This document shows positions 6,199 to 12,394 of a stretch of 13,049 bases of DNA, piece by piece. Positions within the stretch are counted from its first letter, which is position 1. Each line of letters starts with the position of its first letter. The position numbers and the translations under genes are program-made. Below the pieces are notes generated by a model, which was not told the origin of the DNA, ran no database searches, and saw only the letters and a program-made list of their open reading frames with translations. The DNA comes from Solirubrobacterales bacterium (GTDB lineage Bacteria; Actinomycetota; Thermoleophilia; Solirubrobacterales; Solirubrobacteraceae), in assembly GCA_015655225.1 (NCBI GenBank), contig JAATFK010000450.1:1-13049 (forward strand), read 5' to 3'.

Positions 6199-7622
6199 GC
6201 GAGACCGTCGACGCGATCGTCGTCGGCTCCGGCATCAACGGCCTCGTCGCCGCCGCCGAGCTGGCGGGCGCCGGCTGGTCGGTCGCGCTCGTCGAGCGCA
6301 ACGCCGAGCCGGGCGGCTTCATCGCCTCCGGCGAGCTGATCGAGCCCGGCTTCGTCCACGACACGTTCTCCTCCTGGCATCCCGAGTTCGTGACCGGCGG
6401 CGCCTACGCCGAGCTGGGCGCGGAGCTGCACGACCACGGGCTCGTCTACCGCAACGCGGAGCGGCTCGTGACCGGCACCGTGCGCCGCGACGGCAGCGCG
6501 GTCCTGGCCGACCGCGACCCGCTGCGGACGGTCGAGGGCTTCGCCGACCCGCGCGACCGCGTCGCCTATCTCGACCAGCTCGCGCGGATCGGCGCGGCGC
6601 TGCCGTCGATCGGCGGCCTGCTCGGCAGCGAGCTGCGCTCGACCGCCCCGCTGCGCCACCTCGCCAGGCTCGCGAGAGACGGCGGCCGCGCCGGTCTCGA
6701 CGGCTGGCTGCGCGACGCGCTCACGAGCGGGCGCGGCTGGTGCCGCGGACGCTTCGCCGGTGACGAGGTCGACGCCCTCTGGGCGCCGTGGCTGCTCCAC
6801 TCCGGGCTCTCGCCCGACCACGCCTCGGGCGGCCTGATGATCCCGCTCTTCGCGGCGACGATCCACCACGCCGGGCTGCCGGTCGTCGAGGGCGGCCAGG
6901 GGCGCTTCCTCGCCGCCTTCCGCGCGCTGCTGCGCGCCCGTGGCGCCGAGCTGCTGACCGGCGAGCCGGTCGAGCGGATCGTCGTCGAGCACGGCCGCGC
7001 GGTCGGCGTCGCGACCGCCTCGCGCGAGCTGCGCGCCCGCCGCGCCGTGATCGCCTCGGTCGCTCCGGGCGCCCTCTACGCCGAGCTGCTGCCCTCCGGC
7101 GTCGTCCCGCCGGCGCTGCGCGAGGAGGCGACCCGCTACCGCCCCGGCCGCGCCGCGCTGCAGCTCCACGTGACGCTCTCGGCCCCGCCGAGCTGGACCG
7201 ACACGCGTCTCGGCGAGATCCCGCTGCTGCACCTGACGGAGGGCTCCTCCTCGACCGCGATCGCCTGCGCGGAGGCGGAGGCCGGCCTGCTGCCGCGCGA
7301 GGCGACGGTCGTCGTCGGCCAGCAGTCGGTGCTCGACCCGACCCGCGTCCCGGCCGGCGCCGCGACCCTCTGGATCCAGCTGCAGGAGGTGCCGGCCCGC
7401 CCGCTCGGCGACGGGGCCGGCGAACTGAACCCCGACGGCCGCTGGACCGAGGAGCTGACCGACGCCTACGCGCAGCGGATCCTCGGGCGGATCGAGACGC
7501 ACGCGCCCGGCCTGCGCAGACTCGTGCGCGGGATCAGAGCCTTCACGCCCGACGACCTCGTCGCGCACAACCCGAACGCGATCGGCGGCGACCCCTACGG
7601 CGGCGCCGCCGACCTCGACTAG
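6195..7622 (+). CDS. FAD-dependent oxidoreductase, phytoene desaturase-like, cut short by an in-frame amber codon
   Basis: The translated part is 475 residues, against 538 in the intact paralogue at 2404. It has the N-terminal FAD motif VVGSGINGLVAAAELAGAG (G11, G13, G16) with E34 in VALVERNAEPGG. Internal blocks match the paralogue, for example VVVGQQSVLDPTRVPAG and PARPLGDGAGEL. Translation stops at TAG (7620-7622), just after GGDPYGGAADLD. The paralogue reads GGSMHLAQSF here, with the amber falling exactly on its CAG glutamine. The C-terminal FAD-contact block is therefore not made, and an unread-through product would probably be inactive. Explanations are a recent C-to-T nonsense mutation, a sequencing or assembly error, or stop-codon readthrough. 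The start ATG overlaps the upstream stop (ATGA), so translation initiation looks intact. The substrate is unknown. Confidence 0.85.
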   Translation: MSETVDAIVVGSGINGLVAAAELAGAGWSVALVERNAEPGGFIASGELIEPGFVHDTFSSWHPEFVTGGAYAELGAELHDHGLVYRNAERLVTGTVRRDGSAVLADRDPLRTVEGFADPRDRVAYLDQLARIGAALPSIGGLLGSELRSTAPLRHLARLARDGGRAGLDGWLRDALTSGRGWCRGRFAGDEVDALWAPWLLHSGLSPDHASGGLMIPLFAATIHHAGLPVVEGGQGRFLAAFRALLRARGAELLTGEPVERIVVEHGRAVGVATASRELRARRAVIASVAPGALYAELLPSGVVPPALREEATRYRPGRAALQLHVTLSAPPSWTDTRLGEIPLLHLTEGSSSTAIACAEAEAGLLPREATVVVGQQSVLDPTRVPAGAATLWIQLQEVPARPLGDGAGELNPDGRWTEELTDAYAQRILGRIETHAPGLRRLVRGIRAFTPDDLVAHNPNAIGGDPYGGAADLD

Positions 7623-7850
7623 CGGCTGCTGTGGCGGCCGCTCCCGAGCGCCCCCAGCCACCAGACGCCGATCGACGGGCTCTGGCAGATCGGCGCCGCG
7701 ACGCACCCCGGCCCCGGCCTCAGCGGCGCCTCCGGCCACCTCGTCGCCCAGTCGCTGCTGGCGCCGCCGCCGCGCCGCCGCGCGGCCGCCGCGCTGCGCG
7801 CCGCCCTCCCCTTCCCCCCGCCCGCGACCGACCGGGAGCAGACCGCATGA
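7623..7850 (+). pseudogene. Detached C-terminal segment of the FAD oxidoreductase, downstream of the amber codon
   Basis: Continuing in the same frame, 75 sense codons follow the TAG before TGA at 7848-7850. They encode RLLWRPLPSAPSHQTPIDGL, then WQIGAATHPGPGLSGASGH, then an Ala/Arg/Pro-rich tail. This matches the conserved C-terminal FAD-binding block of the family and of the paralogue (LWLTGTATWPGAGINALPGD). Restored, the whole gene would be 551 residues, close to the paralogue. The distal TGA overlaps the ATG of the SDR gene as ATGA, exactly like the other junctions in this operon. That argues this was the original stop. No start codon or ribosome site suggests separate translation of the segment. 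Confidence 0.85.
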
Positions 7851-8584
7851 GAGCGACCTTCAGCGCCGACGGCGAGGTGCTCGTCGTGACCGGCGGCGCC
7901 AGCGGCATCGGCGCCGCCGCCGCGCGCGCCTACGCGGAGGCCGGCGGCACGCCGGTCGTGCTCGACGTTGCGCCCTCCGACGAGCTCGCCGCCGCCGGGA
8001 TCGAGCAGCACGGCGTCGACGTCGCCGACCGCGATGCGGTCTTCGCCGCGTTCGCCGCGATCGCCGAGCGCCACGGCCGCGTCGACGGCCTGATCGCCGG
8101 CGCCGCCGTCCAGCCCCGCACGCCGGTCGCCGAGATGGACCCGGCCGAGTGGCGCCACACGCTCGCGGTCAACCTCGACGGCGTCGTCTGGGCGGTGCAG
8201 GCGGCGCTGCCGCACCTGCGCGCGCAGGCGAGCGGGTCGATCGTCGTCTTCGCCTCCGGGCTCGCGCACATGGGCCGCGCCGAGGCGTCCGCCTACGCCG
8301 CCTCGAAGGGCGCGCTGATCGCGTTCGCGAAGTCGCTGGCGGCCGAGGTGATCGAGGACCGCGTGCGCGTGAACGTCCTCTTCCCGGGCGTGATCGACAC
8401 GCCCCAGTTCCAGGCCGCCAACCCCGGCGACGAGCGCGCGCACTGGCTCAGAACGACCGGCATCGGCGAGCCGGAGGACGTCGCCGGCCCCCTTCTGTTC
8501 CTGCTCTCGGAGGCCGCCACGATGACCGGATCGACCCTCAGCCGCGACCGCGCGTTCGCCGCCGACGCCGGGGAGGACGCGTGA
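7847..8584 (+). CDS. Short-chain dehydrogenase/reductase (SDR), NAD(P)-dependent
   Basis: A 245-residue classical SDR that oxidises or reduces a hydroxyl/carbonyl on a pathway intermediate. The cofactor motif is TGGASGIG (15-22), and D40 at the end of beta-2 favours NAD over NADP. The catalytic tetrad is N109, S137, Y150 and K154 (YAASK). Two details differ from the norm: the usual NNAG stretch reads LIAGAA, and the C-terminus reads TGSTLSRDRAF instead of the common TG..LxVDGG. The start has a good SD (GGGAG, 7834-7838). It overlaps both neighbours: ATGA with the original stop of the FAD oxidoreductase, and GTGA with the flavin monooxygenase. The upstream amber could reduce its translation by breaking the coupling, although its own SD may compensate. 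Its substrate is unknown. Confidence 0.92.
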   Translation: MRATFSADGEVLVVTGGASGIGAAAARAYAEAGGTPVVLDVAPSDELAAAGIEQHGVDVADRDAVFAAFAAIAERHGRVDGLIAGAAVQPRTPVAEMDPAEWRHTLAVNLDGVVWAVQAALPHLRAQASGSIVVFASGLAHMGRAEASAYAASKGALIAFAKSLAAEVIEDRVRVNVLFPGVIDTPQFQAANPGDERAHWLRTTGIGEPEDVAGPLLFLLSEAATMTGSTLSRDRAFAADAGEDA

Positions 8585-10191
8585 GCGCCCCCACCCCCGC
8601 CCCCGCCGAGACGCTGCCGGTCGGGATCGTCGGCGCCGGCCCGGTCGGGCTGATCACGGCCCTCGGGCTCGCGCGCTACGGCGTCCCGGTCGTCGTCTTC
8701 GAGGAGGACGACCGGCTCTCGCTCGACACGAAGGCGGGCACGATCCTGACCCGCACGCTGGAAGTGCTGCACCGCTACGGCGCGCTCACGCCGGTGCTGA
8801 ACGCCTCGCTGCGGATCGACGAGATCGGCGACATCGACCGCGAGACGAACGAGGCGCGCGCCTCCGTGCTGACGGGCGCGCTGACCGAGGACACGCGCTT
8901 CCCGTTCGTCATCAACATCCCTCAGAACGAGCTGGAGCCGGTCCTGCGCGCGTCGCTCGAGCGCGACCACCCGGGCGTCGTGCGCCTCTCGACGCGGCTG
9001 GAGCGCTTCACGCAGCACGACGACCACGTGGACGTCGAGGTGGCCGGCCCGGACGGGCCGGAGACGGTCGCGGTCCGCTACCTGCTCGGCTGCGACGGCG
9101 GGCGCTCGAAGGTGCGCGACGAGCTGGGCGTGACGGTCGAGGGGCACACGCTGCCGGACCGCTACTCGCTCGTCGACATGAGAGCCGACCTCGACGTCGA
9201 GCACCCGCGCGACTACCCGTACCTCGCCTACTTCGGCGACCCGTCGGAGTGGATGATCCTCGTGCGCCAGCCGCACTGCTGGCGCTTCCTCTTCCCGCTC
9301 GCGGCGGACCGCGACGTGCCGACCGCGCAGGAGCTGGCCGACAAGGCCCGGCGCTTCATCGGCGACGTCGGCGAGGTCGAGGTGCTCGGCTCGAACGTCT
9401 ACACCGTCCACCACCGCGTCGCGACCAGATGGCGCGAGGGGCGCGTCTTCCTGATGGGCGACGCCGCGCACCTGATCACGCCGATGTGGGCGCTCGGCCT
9501 CAACACCGGCGTGCTCGACGCCTCGAACCTGCCCTGGCGGCTCGCCTGGGTGCTGCGCGGCTGGGCCGCCCCGTCGCTGCTCGACGGCTACGAGAACGAG
9601 CAGTCGCCGGTCGCGATCCAGGGCTCCGGCGAGATGGCCGAGGCGGCGCGCGCCTACATGTCGCGCCAGACCGGCGGCGTCGAGGCGATGGGCGACGGCA
9701 ACTGGGGCAACGCGTTCACGCGCGCGCTGCTGAGCGTCAGCCTCGACGTGGACGGCACCGGCGACTGGTCGATGGTCCGCTCCGGCAGCGAGCCCGACGC
9801 GGTGCGCGTCGGCGACCGCGCGCCCGACCTGCCGCTGTTCGGCGCCGAGGGGACCGTGCACCTGCACGACCTCGCCGCCGACGGCTTCGTCGCACTCCAC
9901 TTCACCGACACGCGCCGCCGTCCGCACGTTCCCGAGGCGGCCGGTCCCGCGCTGCGGCAGTTCGCCGTCAGCCGCTGGGACGCGCCGCACGACTCGGGGC
10001 TGCGCGACCGGGCCCTCTTCGATCCCGCCGAGCGGGTGCGGCGGCGCTTCGGCGTCGCGGACGACACGCTCGTCCTGCTGCGCCCCGACGGACACGTCGC
10101 AGCGATCGAGCCCCACGACCCCGCCGCGCGGGACGACCGGGCGGCAGCGCTCTACGAACAGATCACCGGCCAGGCGCCCCCGAGGGCCTGA
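8581..10191 (+). CDS. FAD-dependent aromatic-ring monooxygenase (MhpA/PheA-TfdB-like group A flavoprotein)
   Basis: A 536-residue single-component flavin hydroxylase. It has the Rossmann motif GIVGAGPVGLITALGLARYG (G18, G20, G23) with E41, the dinucleotide DG motif GCDGGRSKVR (D172-G173), and the FAD-ribityl GD motif GRVFLMGDAAHLITP (G293-D294) followed by LNTGVLDASNLPWRLAWVL. The loop after GDAAH reads PMWALGLNTG, nearer to MhpA-type enzymes (PVWQGQGYNSG) than to the usual P-FGG-G-N. From about residue 400 on there is a C-terminal thioredoxin-like domain (VRVGDRAPDLPLFGAEGTVH) typical of phenol and 3-(3-hydroxyphenyl)propionate hydroxylases. It probably hydroxylates a phenolic or heteroaromatic ring using NAD(P)H and O2. 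It starts with GTG inside a GTGA overlap with the SDR stop. Confidence 0.9.
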   Translation: MSAPTPAPAETLPVGIVGAGPVGLITALGLARYGVPVVVFEEDDRLSLDTKAGTILTRTLEVLHRYGALTPVLNASLRIDEIGDIDRETNEARASVLTGALTEDTRFPFVINIPQNELEPVLRASLERDHPGVVRLSTRLERFTQHDDHVDVEVAGPDGPETVAVRYLLGCDGGRSKVRDELGVTVEGHTLPDRYSLVDMRADLDVEHPRDYPYLAYFGDPSEWMILVRQPHCWRFLFPLAADRDVPTAQELADKARRFIGDVGEVEVLGSNVYTVHHRVATRWREGRVFLMGDAAHLITPMWALGLNTGVLDASNLPWRLAWVLRGWAAPSLLDGYENEQSPVAIQGSGEMAEAARAYMSRQTGGVEAMGDGNWGNAFTRALLSVSLDVDGTGDWSMVRSGSEPDAVRVGDRAPDLPLFGAEGTVHLHDLAADGFVALHFTDTRRRPHVPEAAGPALRQFAVSRWDAPHDSGLRDRALFDPAERVRRRFGVADDTLVLLRPDGHVAAIEPHDPAARDDRAAALYEQITGQAPPRA

Positions 10192-10214
10192 AAGAGACCA
10201 GGAAGGAACTCGAC

Positions 10215-10589
10215 ATGGCCAGAGGCCAGGTTGTCACCGACGCCAGCGGGGCGGAGGTCGTGCTCGGAGACATCGGCACCGAGGTCGTCTTCGAGAACGA
10301 CCACGTCCGCGTCTGGGAGGTGCGACTGGAGCCGGGCGACCACCAGCCCTGGCACCTGCATCACAATCCGTACCTGGTGATCGCGATCGAGGGGGCGGTG
10401 AACCGCATGGACTTCTTCGACGGCGACGAGTCGCGGATCATGGACGAGACGGTCGGCCGCGTCGTCTACCGCGAGGCGGGCAAGATCCACAACCTCACGA
10501 ACCAGGGCGAGACGCGCTACGTCAACCGCCTGATCGAGCTGAAGGACCTCGGCGAGAACGCGAGCGGGAGCAACGGTCATGGCGTCTGA
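10215..10589 (+). CDS. Small single-domain cupin
   Basis: A 124-residue cupin. Motif 1 is PGDHQPWHLHHNPYLVIAIEG, with H47, H49 and H50 as likely metal ligands, and Y53 where many cupins have the glutamate ligand. Motif 2 is IHNLTNQGE with H92. The protein is soluble and lacks other domains. It could be a metal dioxygenase, an isomerase or a binding protein; the sequence alone does not decide. It has a good SD (AAGGA, 10203-10207) 23 bp after the monooxygenase gene, the largest gap inside the operon. Its 3' end overlaps the next cupin gene by 11 bp, so the two are probably translated together and could act as a pair. One AGA codon (residue 3). Confidence 0.85.
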   Translation: MARGQVVTDASGAEVVLGDIGTEVVFENDHVRVWEVRLEPGDHQPWHLHHNPYLVIAIEGAVNRMDFFDGDESRIMDETVGRVVYREAGKIHNLTNQGETRYVNRLIELKDLGENASGSNGHGV

Positions 10590-11070
10590 GCACCCGAACG
10601 TCTCCGACCCGGCGGCCTACTCCGGCGCCGCCGCCGACGCCGGCGCGCGCGTCGGCGAGCCGGCCGGCACCTCCGAGGGCGGCGAGGCGCTCTTCCGCTT
10701 CCAGGAGATCCTGCTCCAGACCGGCGACCTCGGCTGGGCCGACAAGACGCTCGCCGGGCTCGCGCAGAGAATGCTCTGGCGCGACGACGAGACCGGCGCC
10801 TCGATCGCGCTCGTGCGCTTCCTGCGGGGCTCCGGCGTGCCGTCGGTCCACGCGCACGCCTCCAACCAGTTCATGTTCTGCCTCGAGGGTCGCTACACGT
10901 ACACGGCGACCGGGCTGACGCTCACGCCGGGCTCCTTCTACTGGAACCCGAAGGGCTGCCTGCACGGCCCGACGCACGCCGAGGAGGATTCGATCCTGCT
11001 GGAGGTCTACGACGGCCCCCACTACCCGACCCAGCCCGACTGGTACGAGAACCCGGAGGACGCACGCTGA
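10579..11070 (+). CDS. Cupin, 2,4'-dihydroxyacetophenone dioxygenase-like
   Basis: A 163-residue protein with about 35 Ala/Gly-rich residues before a single cupin barrel. The core reads GVPSVHAHASNQFMFCLEGR, with H91 and H93 as metal ligands and Q97 replacing the usual glutamate. It continues LTPGSFYWNPKGCLHGPTH, with H129 and H133. The pattern is closest to the 2,4'-dihydroxyacetophenone dioxygenase/ChrR-type cupins, which hold a mononuclear metal. An oxygenative C-C cleavage of the hydroxylated product of the upstream monooxygenase is plausible but inferred. It overlaps the first cupin by 11 bp and the following RidA gene by one base (TGATG). It is not similar to its cupin neighbour beyond the fold, so the pair is not a recent tandem duplication. 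Confidence 0.85.
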   Translation: MASEHPNVSDPAAYSGAAADAGARVGEPAGTSEGGEALFRFQEILLQTGDLGWADKTLAGLAQRMLWRDDETGASIALVRFLRGSGVPSVHAHASNQFMFCLEGRYTYTATGLTLTPGSFYWNPKGCLHGPTHAEEDSILLEVYDGPHYPTQPDWYENPEDAR

Positions 11071-11465
11071 TGCCCAAGCAGGAGATCGTCTCCACGAGAC
11101 TGGCCGAGCCCAACGGCCACTTCGCGCAGGCCACGCAGGCGGAGGCGAGCGGCCGCTTCGTCTTCATCTCGGGGATGACCGCGCGCAACGCCGAGGGCGG
11201 CATCACCGGGATCGGCGACATCACCGCCCAGACGCACCAGGTCTGCCAGAACCTCCAGGCCGCCGTCGAGGCCGCCGGGGGGACGCTGGAGGACGTCGTG
11301 CGGGTCGACGTCTACGTGCTCGACGTCGACCAGTTCGACGCGATCCACGCGGTCCGGCGCCAGTACTTCACGGGCGTCGCGCCGGCCTCGACGATGGTCG
11401 AGGTCTCGCGCTTCGTGAGACCGGAGTACCTGATCGAGATCAACGCGATCGCGGTCGTATCGTGA
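11070..11465 (+). CDS. RidA/YjgF/UK114-family protein (enamine/imine deaminase or 2-aminomuconate deaminase-like)
   Basis: A 131-residue protein with the complete Rid fold: GRFVFISGMTA, GDITAQTHQVCQNLQAAVEA, DVVRVDVYVLDVDQFDAI and the signature VEVSRFVRPEYLIEINAIAV. R114 corresponds to the substrate-carboxylate arginine of RidA (R105 in E. coli) and E123 to its E120. This suggests a genuine deaminase that hydrolyses a 2-imino or 2-enamino acid to a 2-oxo acid. In 2-aminophenol and 2-nitrobenzoate pathways, proteins of this family act as 2-aminomuconate deaminase. Here it sits between a cupin and an FAH-family hydrolase, which fits deamination of a ring-cleavage product. It overlaps both neighbours (TGATG and GTGA). 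Two AGA codons. Confidence 0.92.
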   Translation: MPKQEIVSTRLAEPNGHFAQATQAEASGRFVFISGMTARNAEGGITGIGDITAQTHQVCQNLQAAVEAAGGTLEDVVRVDVYVLDVDQFDAIHAVRRQYFTGVAPASTMVEVSRFVRPEYLIEINAIAVVS

Positions 11466-12394
11466 AGCTCGGCAGCCTTCGCCGCGACGGTGGGCGGCGG
11501 CTCGTCGCCGTGCTGGAGGACGAGGGCGCGTTCGCCCTGCTGCCGGACGCGCTCGGCTCGCTCGACGACGTCGTGCGCGGCGGGCCCGACGCCCTCGCGG
11601 CCGCGCGGGATGCGGTAGCGGGCGCGCAGCGGGTCCCGTTCGACCCCACGCACCTCGACGCGCCGCTGCGCCGCTTCAACCGCGACATCCTCTGCGCCGG
11701 CTGGAACTACTGGGAGCACTTCGAGGAGTCGAGAGGGCTGCGGCCCGAGGGGCAGGAGCCGAGAGCGCGGCCCGAGCACCCGACCTTCTTCACGAAGGGT
11801 CCGGACGTGACGATCGGCCCGGCCGACGACATCGCGTGGGACCCGGCCCTCTCCTCCAGATGGGACTACGAGGCGGAGGTCGTGATCGTGATCGGGAAGG
11901 ATGGCCGCTCGATCCCGGCCGAGCGCGCGTTCGAGCACGTGTTCGGCTTCTGCGTCGCGAACGACGTCTCCCAGCGCGATCTCCAGCGCGCGCACGGCGG
12001 GCAGTGGCTGAAGGGCAAGAGCATCGACCAGACGATGCCGCTCGGGCCGTGGATCACGACCGCCGACGAGGTGCCCGACCCCTACGCGCTGCAGATTCAG
12101 TGCGAGCTGAACGGCGTCGTGCTGCAGGATGCCTCCACCGCGCTGGTGGCGTTCAGATTCGACCAGCTGATCGCGGAGCTGAGCTGGGGCATGACCCTGC
12201 GGGCGGGCGACGTGCTGCTGACGGGAACGCCCAGCGGGATCGGCAACGCACGCGATCCGCAGGTCTTCCTGACCGACGGCGACCGGCTCGTGACGCGTGT
12301 CTCGGGACTCGGCGAGCTGAGCAATCGGGTCGTAGCGACGAATCTCACCGACCCGTTAGTTACAGTCCCTGGGACAGGCGATGACCATGCTTAA
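11462..12394 (+). CDS. Fumarylacetoacetate hydrolase (FAH)-family enzyme
   Basis: A 310-residue two-part FAH protein: a variable N-terminal region to about residue 70, then the catalytic core. Motifs are ILCAGWNYWEHFEE (H86), FFTKGPDVTIGP, RWDYEAEVVIVIGKDGR (E137 and E139 as metal ligands), FGFCVANDVSQRD (D168), QWLKGKSID and VLLTGTPSGIG. The family hydrolyses acylpyruvates or hydrates/decarboxylates 2-oxo-enoates at the end of aromatic pathways, so it is the likely last step here, releasing pyruvate or a similar acid. It starts with GTG in a GTGA overlap with RidA. Its last twenty or so codons use codons rare in the rest of the window (TTA, GTT, ACA, CCT), and the gene runs 14 bases into the next regulator gene. 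Four AGA codons, the most in the operon. Confidence 0.92.
   Translation: MKLGSLRRDGGRRLVAVLEDEGAFALLPDALGSLDDVVRGGPDALAAARDAVAGAQRVPFDPTHLDAPLRRFNRDILCAGWNYWEHFEESRGLRPEGQEPRARPEHPTFFTKGPDVTIGPADDIAWDPALSSRWDYEAEVVIVIGKDGRSIPAERAFEHVFGFCVANDVSQRDLQRAHGGQWLKGKSIDQTMPLGPWITTADEVPDPYALQIQCELNGVVLQDASTALVAFRFDQLIAELSWGMTLRAGDVLLTGTPSGIGNARDPQVFLTDGDRLVTRVSGLGELSNRVVATNLTDPLVTVPGTGDDHA
12365..12375. repeat. GTCCC-T-GGGAC inverted repeat just before the second GntR gene
   Basis: A perfect 5-bp inverted repeat around a single T sits 5 bp upstream of the ATG at 12381, inside the atypical tail of the FAH coding sequence. Its position would suit an autoregulatory operator, but GGGA also serves as the probable ribosome site, so the palindrome may be incidental. 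Confidence 0.3.

Noticed and set aside
6195..7850. A frameshift as the cause of the interrupted FAD oxidoreductase
   Set aside because: The conserved C-terminal segment continues in exactly the same frame after the TAG, so a single-base nonsense change suffices and no insertion or deletion is needed.
4017..12394. Straight assignment to the 3-hydroxyanthranilate/2-nitrobenzoate (nba-type) pathway
   Set aside because: The ACMSD-like, RidA and FAH-type genes fit, but there is no 2-aminomuconate semialdehyde dehydrogenase, aldolase or acetaldehyde dehydrogenase, and neither cupin shows a clear 3-hydroxyanthranilate dioxygenase pattern.
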